Assembly (NCBI GenBank): GCA_946620335.1
Contig: CAMONF010000203.1
Span: forward strand, 1-9,690
Reading direction: 5' to 3'
Origin: an uncultured Clostridia bacterium
GTDB taxonomy: Bacteria; Bacillota; Clostridia; Lachnospirales; Lachnospiraceae
Length of the DNA: 9,690 bases
Part shown: piece by piece, positions 1-6,866 of the stretch
How the letters are laid out: each line of letters starts with the position of its first letter
How positions within the stretch are numbered: the stretch's first letter is position 1
Notes under the pieces: model-generated
Database searches by the model: none
The model's input: the letters and a program-made list of their open reading frames with translations, nothing else
What the model was told of the DNA's origin: nothing
Position numbers and translations under genes: made by a program

Positions 1-2139
1 CTGAATCGTGCCGTCCGGCAGTTCCCGGATCCCAGCCATGGTCCGCACAAGCTCGTACATGGGCAGGGCGCTCCAGGCGTGGCAGTCGCTGCGGGCATTT
101 TTCGGCGTCTCCGGGCAGGCGGTGCAGTCGAGGTCCAGGAGGGCAATCCAGTCGTCGAGGCTGCGCCGCATTTCTGCGCTCATATCGGCCATTTCCAGGG
201 CACGGAACCACTCGTAGGCCGTGGAGAAGGTGACTTTGAGGCAGCCCGGCTCGCGGATGGCATTTTCCAGCAGGGTTCTCGCGGCCTCGCCTTCCGCCAG
301 GCCGTTCAGGACAGCCCAGGCCTGGGCGTGCTGCGTGTACTGGATATAGTTCGGGCCTTCCCGATACAGCCCTTTTTCTTCATCAAAGCAGCTTTCCTGT
401 ACCTTTTCCAGCAGGTTTTTCCGCCGCGCGGCGTATTCCTCCGCCAGAGCCGGCCGCCTTTGCTTTCGGAAGATCTCTTCCCCGCAGCCGAGGGCGTAGG
501 CATACATGAGGTTCAGGATCGTGGAGGGGCCTTCCAGGAGGGCAGTGGGCATGCCTGCATTTTCAGACCACTCATCCTGCCAGTCCACGAACTCCCAGTT
601 GCCGAGGCGGCCGAGCAGGCCGTCCGGACCCATGTGGGCGTCGAAATAGTCCAGGATCCGGTCCACGTCTCCCCGGCACAGGCGCACGGTCTCGCCGTCG
701 CCGGTCTGCTCGTAGTACTCCCTGAGCATGAAAATGTAGTGCAGCGAGAAGCTGGAGAGGATCTGGAGGTAGGCCGACGGGTATTTGCCGGCGGTCAGGC
801 CTTCCGGCTGCATGCCGTAGTGGAAGTCGATCAGCGCCTTCTTGGCCAGGCGGGCGTCACCGCTCACAGCATAGGTGAAGAGGGCCTCCAGGCGCGTGTC
901 CATGGCGAACTGGAGCTGCTCGTAGAAGGGGCAGTCCATGTAGGTCTCCATCATGCAGTTCTGAAGGGTGTTCACGCAGATCTTCCAGAGCTTCCCGACC
1001 CAGGGGACGGAGGAGGTGACATAGCTTTCAGCCATGAGCGGGTAGCCGGTGCGGCGGAAGGTGGGGGCTTTCAGGGTAAGGGGTTCATTTTCCGCCACGA
1101 TGTGGAGGCGGACGAAGCGGAAGCAGCGGAACCAGAAGGGCTCGTAGACCAGGTCGCCGCCATTCAAATGCAGGGTGTCCGTCAGGCCGACGATCTCGCC
1201 GCGGCGCCAGTCGTCCCGCGGCAGATCGCTCCCGGGACCGCCGAATTTCTCGAAGTAGGTCATGGAAATGAGACCATGCCCGCCCCCGGCGACGGCATAA
1301 CGGGGATACCCGTTCTGAATTTCCCCTGCGTCCAGAACAAGGTCGCAGGAAGCGCCGGCGGGGACAGTGATTTCACCGCTCATGAGAAGGGGCGAGTCTG
1401 CGCCGTCCGGCAGGGCAAAGCAGCGGGCGAAGCTGGCTTCGCGCTCGAAGAGCAGAGGGATTTCCCGCTCGCGCATCCGGAAACGGGGCTGGACGCCGAC
1501 CAGGAGCAGAGGGTCATTGGCGCGGACGGAGGCAGCGGGTGCGGCCTTCCGCCAGGCGGAGGCGTCAAAGTCCGCATCCTTCCAGTGGAGGGGGCTCTCG
1601 GCGCAGTCGATTTCCTCCGTGACGGCGCCCAGGTAGCAGGTGATGTCAGTGGATTTCAGGTAAAAGCTCTTGTCCAGGAAGACCCGCCAGTCGGCATTTC
1701 CGGTGGTGACGGAGGCAATCGCCCTGCCTGAGGCGTCCAGCACGTCGCCTTCCATGGCGAACCGGTGGCCGCAGGACTGGCCGATCACGCCGTAGATGGC
1801 CGCGCGCTCCTCGACCTGGCGCTCCACGCTGGCAGGGTCGTTGAAAAGCACCTGGGCGCAGAAGATATTCCGACCGTCCTTGAGGAAATCGGTCAGGTCC
1901 ACCGTCTCATAGTACTGGCGGAACCCGTCGCCCTTGCAGGGGCCGGAGAGGACCGGGCGGCCGTTGACCCAGAGGCGGTACCTGGAGTTGGCGCTGATGT
2001 CCGCTGTGAGACTTGCGCCTTCCGGCAGAGATATCTCGCAGCGATAATAGGCAAAACGTCCTGTCATATCACCCTGCAGGATCTGTTTCTCCCGCAGCTC
2101 TTCTTCCGGCAGCTTTAGCCAGAGGGCATCCTTCCACAT
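1..2139 (-). CDS. GH78 alpha-L-rhamnosidase-like glycoside hydrolase, C-terminus cut by window edge
   Basis: I translated the minus strand by hand: 713 codons stay open from the ATG at 2139 to base 1 with no stop, so the C-terminus lies outside the window. An AGGAGGA ribosome binding site precedes the ATG by about 7 nt. The N-terminal part (about residues 25-210) looks like beta-sandwich domains with aromatic residues, e.g. RYRLWVNGRPV at 53-63. The (alpha/alpha)6-barrel region contains METYMDCPFYEQLQFAMDTR (397-416), the form of the GH78 DCP motif common in Clostridia, then NWEFVDW (514-520) and SDCHAWSALPMYEL (684-697), the late GH78 signature. Known for the family: release of terminal alpha-L-rhamnose from plant glycosides or pectic side chains by inversion. 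There is no signal peptide, so it is probably cytoplasmic and acts on imported oligosaccharides. Perhaps 50-100 residues are missing at the end. Substrate specificity is not provable here. Confidence 0.85.
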   Translation of the reverse strand, partial: MWKDALWLKLPEEELREKQILQGDMTGRFAYYRCEISLPEGASLTADISANSRYRLWVNGRPVLSGPCKGDGFRQYYETVDLTDFLKDGRNIFCAQVLFNDPASVERQVEERAAIYGVIGQSCGHRFAMEGDVLDASGRAIASVTTGNADWRVFLDKSFYLKSTDITCYLGAVTEEIDCAESPLHWKDADFDASAWRKAAPAASVRANDPLLLVGVQPRFRMREREIPLLFEREASFARCFALPDGADSPLLMSGEITVPAGASCDLVLDAGEIQNGYPRYAVAGGGHGLISMTYFEKFGGPGSDLPRDDWRRGEIVGLTDTLHLNGGDLVYEPFWFRCFRFVRLHIVAENEPLTLKAPTFRRTGYPLMAESYVTSSVPWVGKLWKICVNTLQNCMMETYMDCPFYEQLQFAMDTRLEALFTYAVSGDARLAKKALIDFHYGMQPEGLTAGKYPSAYLQILSSFSLHYIFMLREYYEQTGDGETVRLCRGDVDRILDYFDAHMGPDGLLGRLGNWEFVDWQDEWSENAGMPTALLEGPSTILNLMYAYALGCGEEIFRKQRRPALAEEYAARRKNLLEKVQESCFDEEKGLYREGPNYIQYTQHAQAWAVLNGLAEGEAARTLLENAIREPGCLKVTFSTAYEWFRALEMADMSAEMRRSLDDWIALLDLDCTACPETPKNARSDCHAWSALPMYELVRTMAGIRELPDGTIQ

Positions 2140-2163
2140 ACTTGAGTCCTCCTTTTGGTCTGA

Positions 2164-2199
2164 TAGGTTCAGTATAGGATGATGAGGGGGTCTGGTCCA
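2164..2199 (-). promoter_or_regulatory. candidate promoter of the GH78 gene with overlapping palindrome
   Basis: On the minus strand a TATACT -10 box (2176-2171) lies 17 nt from a TGGACC -35-like box (2199-2194). That would start transcription near 2164, about 25 nt before the GH78 ATG. A perfect 10-bp palindrome, GTCCATGGAC (2195-2204), overlaps the -35 box and could be a small operator. This is pattern matching only, and the -35 box is weak (4 of 6 consensus bases). Confidence 0.4.
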
Positions 2200-2237
2200 T
2201 GGACGGATTTGCTTTTATGGATATAAATTCGTTCTAA

Positions 2238-2387
2238 AAGGGGCTGTGGAAAAAGTGGGAATCAGGGACGGTTCCTTTTCCCAGTTTTCTTTGAAAACAG
2301 GGAAAAGGAACCGTCCCTGATTCCCACTTTTCTTTGAAAACAGGGGAAAGGAACCGTCTCTGATTCCCACATTTTTCACAGCCCCTT
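2238..2387. repeat. 150-bp palindromic element with 41-bp terminal inverted repeats and three GGGACGGTTCC units
   Basis: The left end (2238-2278) and right end (2347-2387) are reverse complements over 41 bp with 3 mismatches; both tips read AAGGGGCTGTG inward. Inside are three copies of the unit with core GGGACGGTTCC: one forward (2255-2283) and two reversed (2300-2327 and 2343-2370). The two reversed units sit in a 43-bp direct tandem duplication (2285-2327 and 2328-2370) differing at two bases. There is no coding capacity. The element lies between divergent genes, so it is not a terminator for either neighbour. It looks like a non-autonomous MITE/REP-like insertion that later gained a tandem duplication. 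Confidence 0.85.
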
Positions 2388-2412
2388 GTTCGCATCAACC
2401 GTCCTTTTTATG

Positions 2413-2441
2413 TTACGCCGGATGCCCGCATATGGTATATT
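2413..2441 (+). promoter_or_regulatory. candidate extended -10 promoter of the small gene pair
   Basis: TGG-TATATT gives an extended -10 (TG at 2433-2434, hexamer 2436-2441). A weak TTACGC lies 17 nt upstream (2413-2418). The start point would be near 2448, about 67 nt before the first ATG. The rest of 2388-2514 is AT-rich and shows no other structure that I can see. Confidence 0.45.
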
Positions 2442-2514
2442 AGAAAGAGAATATATAGCATCGGCATTTGAGAAGGATAGTGAGACGGCAATCTGAAGAG
2501 GAGGAAATCCAATA

Positions 2515-2781
2515 ATGATGTATCCATATGTGACGTTAAACGATGACACGGAAATTACCCATTCCGAGATAAGAGATGGTCACGTCAAAGTATATATCGA
2601 AACACCGGACCTTAACGATGGATTTCATAACGCCATCTGTTGGCTGCCGGAATATAAGTGGGAATGCCATGGGTATACCGAGACGGAGATGGCCTATTTC
2701 AGACAGTTTATTCGTGAGAATGCCCACTTGATATTGGAGTATGCAAAGGAAGGAGGGATATTGAATGCCTCAGCTGTTTAG
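2515..2781 (+). CDS. small hypothetical protein, upstream partner of DUF4160-like gene
   Basis: This is an 88-aa acidic soluble protein beginning MMYPYVTLNDDTEITHSEI, with no signal peptide or membrane segment. The middle reads as beta strands (HVKVYIETPD, NAICWLPEYKWECHGY) and the last third as helix (ETEMAYFRQFIRENAHLILEYAKEGG). AGGAGG at 2499-2504 is 10 nt from the ATG at 2515. The next ATG at 2518 is possible but further away. The 3' end overlaps the downstream DUF4160-like gene by 17 nt in another frame, so the two are probably translationally coupled. I do not recognise the family with confidence. DUF4160 genes often follow a small DUF2442-type gene, but this one does not clearly match DUF2442. 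It may fill the same antitoxin-like or partner position; that is inference. Its base composition is visibly more AT-rich than the flanking genes. Confidence 0.75.
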   Translation: MMYPYVTLNDDTEITHSEIRDGHVKVYIETPDLNDGFHNAICWLPEYKWECHGYTETEMAYFRQFIRENAHLILEYAKEGGILNASAV

Positions 2782-3043
2782 GATTGGGTCATATATCCTC
2801 TACTTCTGGTCAAATGAAAACGACCCTCTGGAACCGATTCACGTTCACATCGCTGAAGGAAGGGCGTCTGCAAACGCAACTAAAATATGGATTACAAGCA
2901 CCGGGAAAGCAATACTCGCGAATAATATGTCCGGAATACCGGACCGCATTCTGAGAAGAATGATTCGATTCATTGAAGCCAACAGCGGTTATATTAAAGA
3001 ACAATGGATCGATCACTTCGGTGAGATTAAATATTACTGTTGA
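2765..3043 (+). CDS. DUF4160 family protein
   Basis: This 92-aa protein starts MPQLFRIGSYILYFWSNEND and continues with EPIHVHIAEG. Together these give the DUF4160 hallmark: a FRIG-type start, a YFWSNE block and a P-I-H-V-H motif (residues about 25-29) ahead of an alanine-rich stretch. The length is normal for the family. AGGAGGG (2751-2757) lies 7 nt before the ATG. The function of DUF4160 is not established. It is usually encoded beside another small protein and has been suggested to belong to toxin-antitoxin-like modules. Here it overlaps the 88-aa gene by 17 nt, which fits a two-gene module. The C-terminal IDHFGEIKYYC ends the gene 72 nt before the lipoprotein start, with no obvious terminator between them. 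Confidence 0.8.
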   Translation: MPQLFRIGSYILYFWSNENDPLEPIHVHIAEGRASANATKIWITSTGKAILANNMSGIPDRILRRMIRFIEANSGYIKEQWIDHFGEIKYYC

Positions 3044-3115
3044 GGAAGGAATCAAGCGGAATATCTTACGTCTGCGGTATTATTATTGCTCCGGTACCCG
3101 TATAAGGAGGGAAAT

Positions 3116-4741
3116 ATGAAAAAAAACTGCTTCATGGGAGCAGCTTTGCTGCTTGTTTTCATTTTCCTCATGGGATGCAGCAAGGCGGACGTCCCCTCGG
3201 GCGTCTGGCATGAGCAAAATGAAAACCGCGGCACGCTGGAAATCAAAGGGAACAAAATCCTGTACACGTCCCCCCGCGGTTACGAATTTGAGGAAAAATG
3301 CACTTTCCGCAAGGAGGGGAGCATCATCCTGATCGAGCCTGCGGACTACTATGTCTATGAGGACATGTCATACGACCCCGCGACAGATGTTGTCTCCGCT
3401 TACACCATGTCCCACATGGACGGGGATGGCGGGCACCATTATGTCGAGTTCCGGCGGGAGGTCTATGTGACGCCGACGCCCATCGTCTACGACCCGCCCG
3501 TGGACAATTCGGACCCGGACGCGCAGAAGGTCTTCGACGATCTGACGATCCGGTCCATGCGGGTGGCCTTCTACGACGAAGGTATGCCCTCCCTGGGGCC
3601 GGATATGGCTCCGGAGCCGCCCTACGAGGACTATTACGACTATGAGGTGACGGTTCTGGAGGACGGAACGGGCCTCCTCTCTTCCTCCTTCTGCCAGGAG
3701 ATAGAACTTACCAAGGACCAGGTGGACGAGCTTCAGACGCTGGTCCGCGACAATGACCTGGGCAGCCTCAACGGGCTGGACATCCACACGGAGGGCGTGC
3801 CCTACTATTCGCCCGAATACGAGCTGGAGCTTGTGCTGGCCTCGGGCGAGGTCATCCGGTCCTCAGCCAACTGGATCGATGTGCCGGAGAACTGGAAGGC
3901 TTTCCAGACACCCATGCACCACCTGCTTTTCTTCGCCTTCGTGGACGCCGGCTACAATTACGGGACGGGAGAGTTCCACTCCACGAAGCCGATGAAGCGG
4001 CTCTGCAGCTCGGCGCATACCTACCGCGACTCGACCGGCATCACGGCGGAGAACCTCCGGATCACGCCAAACTGGGACAAGTCTTTCGATTACTCCCTGG
4101 ACACCCAGTATTTCAGCTTTTCCGACCCGGAGAGCAGGTATCCGGCCCTCATGAAGACCCTGGAGGCGCTGAGCGGGAAATATAAGGCAATCGCGGAGGC
4201 GGAGCTTCGCAAGGACTATGAAATGATGGAGCAGGTCCCGAAGTCCGTATGGAAAAATAAAGACAGGCGCTACTGCTACTCCCTCTACGCAACGGACCAG
4301 TGGTGGCTGGACAACGACGTCTTCGGCTTCACCATCTCCGAGGGCCATTCCAATTCCCTGGGCGTCGGCGATAACGGCTATGGGAAATACAGAACAATCC
4401 GCTATTTCATCGACGTGAACACCGGCGAGATCCTGACGCTGGCTGATCTCTTCGTGAGCCCCGAGGCCATCGGCAACTACCTCGCGGAGAAGATGATTGA
4501 AGAGTCCGGGACCCACAACGAGAGGGGAAAGCGGATCCACCAGGACGACTTCACCGAGGCTGTCCTGGCCGCGGTGGACAAGCCGGAGCCCGAAGGCATC
4601 GGCTGGACCGTGTACTATGACCACCTGATCGTGTGGATGCCCATGGAAATGTTCCCTTCGGAGAGCTCTCAGACCTCTGAGTGGCTGTACTACGATGAGA
4701 TTCAGGAGCTTTTGGGGGATACATACTCCGAGGTGTGGTGA
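3116..4741 (+). CDS. secreted lipoprotein with RsiV/DUF3298-like C-terminal domain
   Basis: I chose the ATG at 3116 because AAGGAGG sits 5-6 nt upstream and it begins a clean lipoprotein signal peptide: KK, a hydrophobic core, then lipobox LMGC with Cys21. The mature protein would be anchored on the outer face of the membrane. The 541 residues appear to form three parts. Residues 28-118 look like a small beta-barrel (GVWHEQNENRGTLEIKGNKI). Residues 140-290 are a beta-rich middle with an ELTKDQVDELQTLVRDNDL helix. Residues about 305-541 resemble DUF3298/RsiV: FIDVNTGEILTLADLF at 431-446, then DHLIVWMPMEMFP and a closing YYDEIQELL. In RsiV this domain binds lysozyme, but many stand-alone homologues have no known ligand. 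A sensor or ligand-binding role is inference. The stop codon lies inside the intergenic palindrome shared with the convergent kinase gene. Confidence 0.8.
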   Translation: MKKNCFMGAALLLVFIFLMGCSKADVPSGVWHEQNENRGTLEIKGNKILYTSPRGYEFEEKCTFRKEGSIILIEPADYYVYEDMSYDPATDVVSAYTMSHMDGDGGHHYVEFRREVYVTPTPIVYDPPVDNSDPDAQKVFDDLTIRSMRVAFYDEGMPSLGPDMAPEPPYEDYYDYEVTVLEDGTGLLSSSFCQEIELTKDQVDELQTLVRDNDLGSLNGLDIHTEGVPYYSPEYELELVLASGEVIRSSANWIDVPENWKAFQTPMHHLLFFAFVDAGYNYGTGEFHSTKPMKRLCSSAHTYRDSTGITAENLRITPNWDKSFDYSLDTQYFSFSDPESRYPALMKTLEALSGKYKAIAEAELRKDYEMMEQVPKSVWKNKDRRYCYSLYATDQWWLDNDVFGFTISEGHSNSLGVGDNGYGKYRTIRYFIDVNTGEILTLADLFVSPEAIGNYLAEKMIEESGTHNERGKRIHQDDFTEAVLAAVDKPEPEGIGWTVYYDHLIVWMPMEMFPSESSQTSEWLYYDEIQELLGDTYSEVW

Positions 4742-4824
4742 AACAAAAGGGTGGAATAAAAGGGGACGGTTCTGTTTCGTTTCAATTTCTGAAACGAAAC
4801 AGAACCGTCCTCTTTTGTTTCACC
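4737..4824. repeat. stop-to-stop palindrome between convergent genes (variant GGGACGGTTCT unit), probable bidirectional terminator
   Basis: The inner stem pairs 4758-4784 with 4790-4816, 26 of 27 bp, around a 5-nt loop. The outer arms GGTGAAACAAAAG (4737-4749) and CTTTTGTTTCACC (4812-4824) are also perfect complements. They contain the TGA of the lipoprotein gene (4739-4741) and the TGA of the kinase gene (4822-4820). The left arm carries an extra 13 bp (4750-4762) that is a near copy of the outer arm, with two differences. T-rich stretches follow the stem core on both strands, so it can plausibly end transcription from both sides. The unit ends here are TGAAAC/GTTTCA, unlike the GTGGGAA/TTCCCAC copies elsewhere in the window. 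Confidence 0.85.
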
Positions 4825-5890
4825 CGCCCAGCTCCACCGAGAAGCAGCTCCCTTTCCCGGGCGCCGTATCTACGGAAATGACTCCTTCGTGGAGCTCGAC
4901 GATCTTCTTCACCATGGCGAGCCCCAGGCCGTTGCCCTGGGTGGTGTGGCTGGTGTCACCCTGATAAAACTGTTCGAATATGTGGGACGCGGTCTTTTCG
5001 TCCATGCCCGGTCCCTGGTCAGTGACGGCGGCGATGAGCCTGCCGCCTTTTTGATGCAGCGTGACGCCGATCACGCCTCCCTCCGGGCTGAATTTGGCCG
5101 CGTTGTCCAGGATGTTGAGCCAGACCTCCTTGAGGAGGGAAGGAGATCCGAGGCACTCGGCCTCCGCGAGATCCACCTTGAAATCCAGGTCCTTGTCCCG
5201 CCACTTCTGCCCGGTCACCAGGACGCTCTGGCGGATCTGCTCGTCGATCCTGACGGGCTCCTTGTCCGTCAGGATGGCCTGGCTCTCAATCCGGCTCAGG
5301 GTGAGGATGTTGGTGGCCAGGTCGGCCAGGCGCCGGCTCTCGTCACGGATGATGGTCAGGTATTCCTTCTGGTCTTCCGGAGGAAGCTCCACGTCGAGGA
5401 GGAGGTCGGCAAAGCCGCTGATGCTGACGATGGGCGTCTTGAACTCGTGGGAGAAGTTGTTGATGAAATCCTTGCGGAGGATTTCCGTCCCGGAGAGCTC
5501 CTCGGCTGCCTTGTTGAAACTCTTCGCGAAGTCCTTGATTTCATGGGGCAGGTATTTCTCTGACTCTATGTCGACGCGAACACTGAAATCGCCCCGGGCC
5601 AGGGTATCCATGGCGTCCATGGTCATTTTTATGGGCTTTATGATGACGAGCCGGATCATGACCACCATGCTGATTGCCACCAGGATGCAGGCGGAATACA
5701 TGATGACCAGGCCACCGCCCACCGTCACGTGCCCGTCGGCGAAGAGGAAGCCGTGGTCCACACCGAAATAGACGATGAGCGTCACGATGGCCATCATCAG
5801 AAATACAATAAAGAAGAGATTGAGGGTCAGGAGCACGGTCAGGCTCAGGGTGCTGAAGATTTCCCGGATTCTCTGCAAAACTTTTTTCAC
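4820..5890 (-). CDS. two-component sensor histidine kinase, short-loop two-pass type
   Basis: This is a membrane histidine kinase that phosphorylates the regulator encoded just upstream. Residues are counted from the GTG at 5890, giving 356 aa: TM1 about 17-42, an extracytoplasmic loop of only about 18 residues (43-60), TM2 about 60-85, HAMP about 82-135, HisKA H-box FINNFSHEFKTPIVSI with phospho-acceptor His148, N-box LNILDNAAKF (N259/N263), G1 DQGPGM (291-296) and G2 GNGLGLAM (319-326). All catalytic motifs are intact. Start choice: GGAAAGGG lies 8 nt before the GTG at 5890, whereas an in-frame GTG at 5899 abuts it, so 5890 is preferred and adds no domain difference. The gap to the regulator stop is 27 nt, indicating one operon. 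The small loop is typical of intramembrane-sensing kinases that respond to envelope stress or to a partner membrane protein. The actual signal is unknown. Confidence 0.93.
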   Translation of the reverse strand: MKKVLQRIREIFSTLSLTVLLTLNLFFIVFLMMAIVTLIVYFGVDHGFLFADGHVTVGGGLVIMYSACILVAISMVVMIRLVIIKPIKMTMDAMDTLARGDFSVRVDIESEKYLPHEIKDFAKSFNKAAEELSGTEILRKDFINNFSHEFKTPIVSISGFADLLLDVELPPEDQKEYLTIIRDESRRLADLATNILTLSRIESQAILTDKEPVRIDEQIRQSVLVTGQKWRDKDLDFKVDLAEAECLGSPSLLKEVWLNILDNAAKFSPEGGVIGVTLHQKGGRLIAAVTDQGPGMDEKTASHIFEQFYQGDTSHTTQGNGLGLAMVKKIVELHEGVISVDTAPGKGSCFSVELGG

Positions 5891-5917
5891 TGCGCTCACC
5901 CTTTCCGGCTGGTGCCG

Positions 5918-6592
5918 TCACACCTTTCTGACCGCTCGGTAGCCCATGCCGCGGACAGTCTGGATCTCGAACTCCGGCCAGTCGTAGAAACGGGTCCGGA
6001 GCCGGTTGATGTGTACATTTACCGTCTTCTCGTCGCTCTCGCTGTCCATGCCCCAGATCTCGTCCAGGAGCTCCAGCCGGGTGAAGGTCCGCTCGGGGTA
6101 GGCCAGAAGCTTGTAGAGAAGGTTGAATTCCTTGGGCGGCAGGACCTGGGTGTCGTAGCCCTTTCGGACGGTGTGGGTGTCGTAGTCCAGTACGACGTCG
6201 CCGATGGTGATCCTGTGCTCGTCGACGATCCTGGCGCGCCTCAGCAGGGCTTTGATGCGGAGGATCAGCTCCTCCCTGTCGGGCGGCTTGGTCATATAGT
6301 CGTCCGTGCCCCCCAAAAAGCCGGTGCGCTTGTCCTCCGGCAACGTCTTGGCGGTCAGCATTATAATAGGAAGCATGCTGCCGCTGTTGCGGATGGTCTG
6401 GGTCAGGGTGAAGCCGTCCATCTTCGGCATCATGACGTCGCAGACGAGCAGGTCGATGTGCTGGTGGTCCATGATGGCGAGGGCCTCCTCGCCGTTGCGG
6501 GCGGGGACGGGGTCGTAGCCGTTTATTTTCAGAATGGCGCATAAGAGCCGGTTGGTGCTGGGGTCGTCTTCGGCGACAAGGATCTTCAGCAT
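5918..6592 (-). CDS. OmpR/PhoB-family DNA-binding response regulator
   Basis: The product is 224 aa, normal for the family. The receiver domain (1-118) has the acidic pair at Glu8/Asp9/Asp10, phospho-acceptor Asp52 in LLVCDVMMPKMDG, Thr80 and Lys102. Lys102 is followed by Pro-Pro where Pro-Phe is more common. The C-terminal winged helix (about 128-224) shows LPPKEFNLLYKLLAYPERTFTR, the recognition-helix block KTVNVHINRLRTRF, and the closing VRGMGYR, diagnostic of the trans_reg_C domain. The ATG at 6592 has AGGAGA about 7 nt upstream. It is the first gene of the regulator-kinase operon. A TATAAT promoter lies about 50 nt upstream, and a tandem-repeat operator candidate lies in the shared region with the divergent SDR genes. 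Targets are not encoded recognisably here; no ABC exporter is adjacent. Confidence 0.95.
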   Translation of the reverse strand: MLKILVAEDDPSTNRLLCAILKINGYDPVPARNGEEALAIMDHQHIDLLVCDVMMPKMDGFTLTQTIRNSGSMLPIIMLTAKTLPEDKRTGFLGGTDDYMTKPPDREELILRIKALLRRARIVDEHRITIGDVVLDYDTHTVRKGYDTQVLPPKEFNLLYKLLAYPERTFTRLELLDEIWGMDSESDEKTVNVHINRLRTRFYDWPEFEIQTVRGMGYRAVRKV

Positions 6593-6639
6593 GGGAAATC
6601 TCCTGTTCTCATTTTTAATGGATTTGTTCCTAAATGAAA

Positions 6640-6668
6640 ATTATAGGAAAAAACTCCGGCCGAGACAA
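6640..6668 (-). promoter_or_regulatory. candidate sigma-A promoter of the regulator-kinase operon
   Basis: On the minus strand there is a perfect TATAAT at 6645-6640 and TTGTCT at 6668-6663, separated by 17 nt. Transcription would begin near 6633, leaving a leader of about 40 nt before the regulator ATG. This is the best promoter match in the window. Confidence 0.65.
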
Positions 6669-6733
6669 GCCTGCCTACCGGCATTTGGCTGATATTTCCG
6701 AATCTTTCTTCAGCCCTTCATCATTTTAGCCCG

Positions 6734-6779
6734 GAAAGATAAACGAAAGATAAACAGAAAAGTTAACTTAAAGTTTATC
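6734..6779. promoter_or_regulatory. candidate response-regulator operator: 11-bp tandem repeat plus inverted half
   Basis: GAAAGATAAAC occurs twice in perfect tandem (6734-6744 and 6745-6755), one helical turn apart. A reversed GATAAAC (GTTTATC, 6773-6779) follows 17 nt later. Direct repeats with 10-11 bp period are the normal site type for OmpR/PhoB-family dimers. The site is just upstream of a TATTCT -10-like box (6789-6794) that has no good -35, as seen at activator-dependent promoters, and would serve the plus-strand SDR genes. Binding by the neighbouring regulator is inference. The rest of 6593-6866 shows only the promoter described separately and ribosome binding sites. Confidence 0.5.
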
Positions 6780-6866
6780 CTGGGACGGTATTCTGTGTTC
6801 AACAAAGAAAAAACAAAGCCCGCAGACAAAAACGCGAGGCACCTCTCAGGAAAGGAGATATATAAA

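Noticed and set aside
79..1731. Long open frame of about 550 codons on the plus strand opposite the GH78 gene
   Set aside because: The minus-strand frame shows clear GH78 motifs. The antisense frame is low-complexity in style (rich in G, A, V, E, with no motif) and is explained by GC-rich codon bias; it has no ribosome binding site.
2255..2370. CRISPR-like appearance of repeated units
   Set aside because: Units alternate in orientation, spacers are similar to each other or absent, and copies are scattered among genes; this is a palindromic repeat family, not an array.
3086..3115. Upstream TTG start for the lipoprotein
   Set aside because: It would add ten residues before a perfect signal peptide. 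The ribosome binding site AAGGAGG is placed for the ATG at 3116.
5541..6542. Frames overlapping the regulator and kinase genes (5541-6542 minus, 5729-6544 plus)
   Set aside because: They have Arg/His/Pro-rich or Val/Gly/Asp-rich compositions typical of shifted or antisense frames, while the annotated frames carry intact receiver and kinase motifs.
6795..6866. Upstream GTG start for the extended SDR
   Set aside because: There is no ribosome binding site, the first 24 residues are unlike any SDR N-terminus, and the ATG at 6867 has an excellent site and begins just before the first SDR beta strand.
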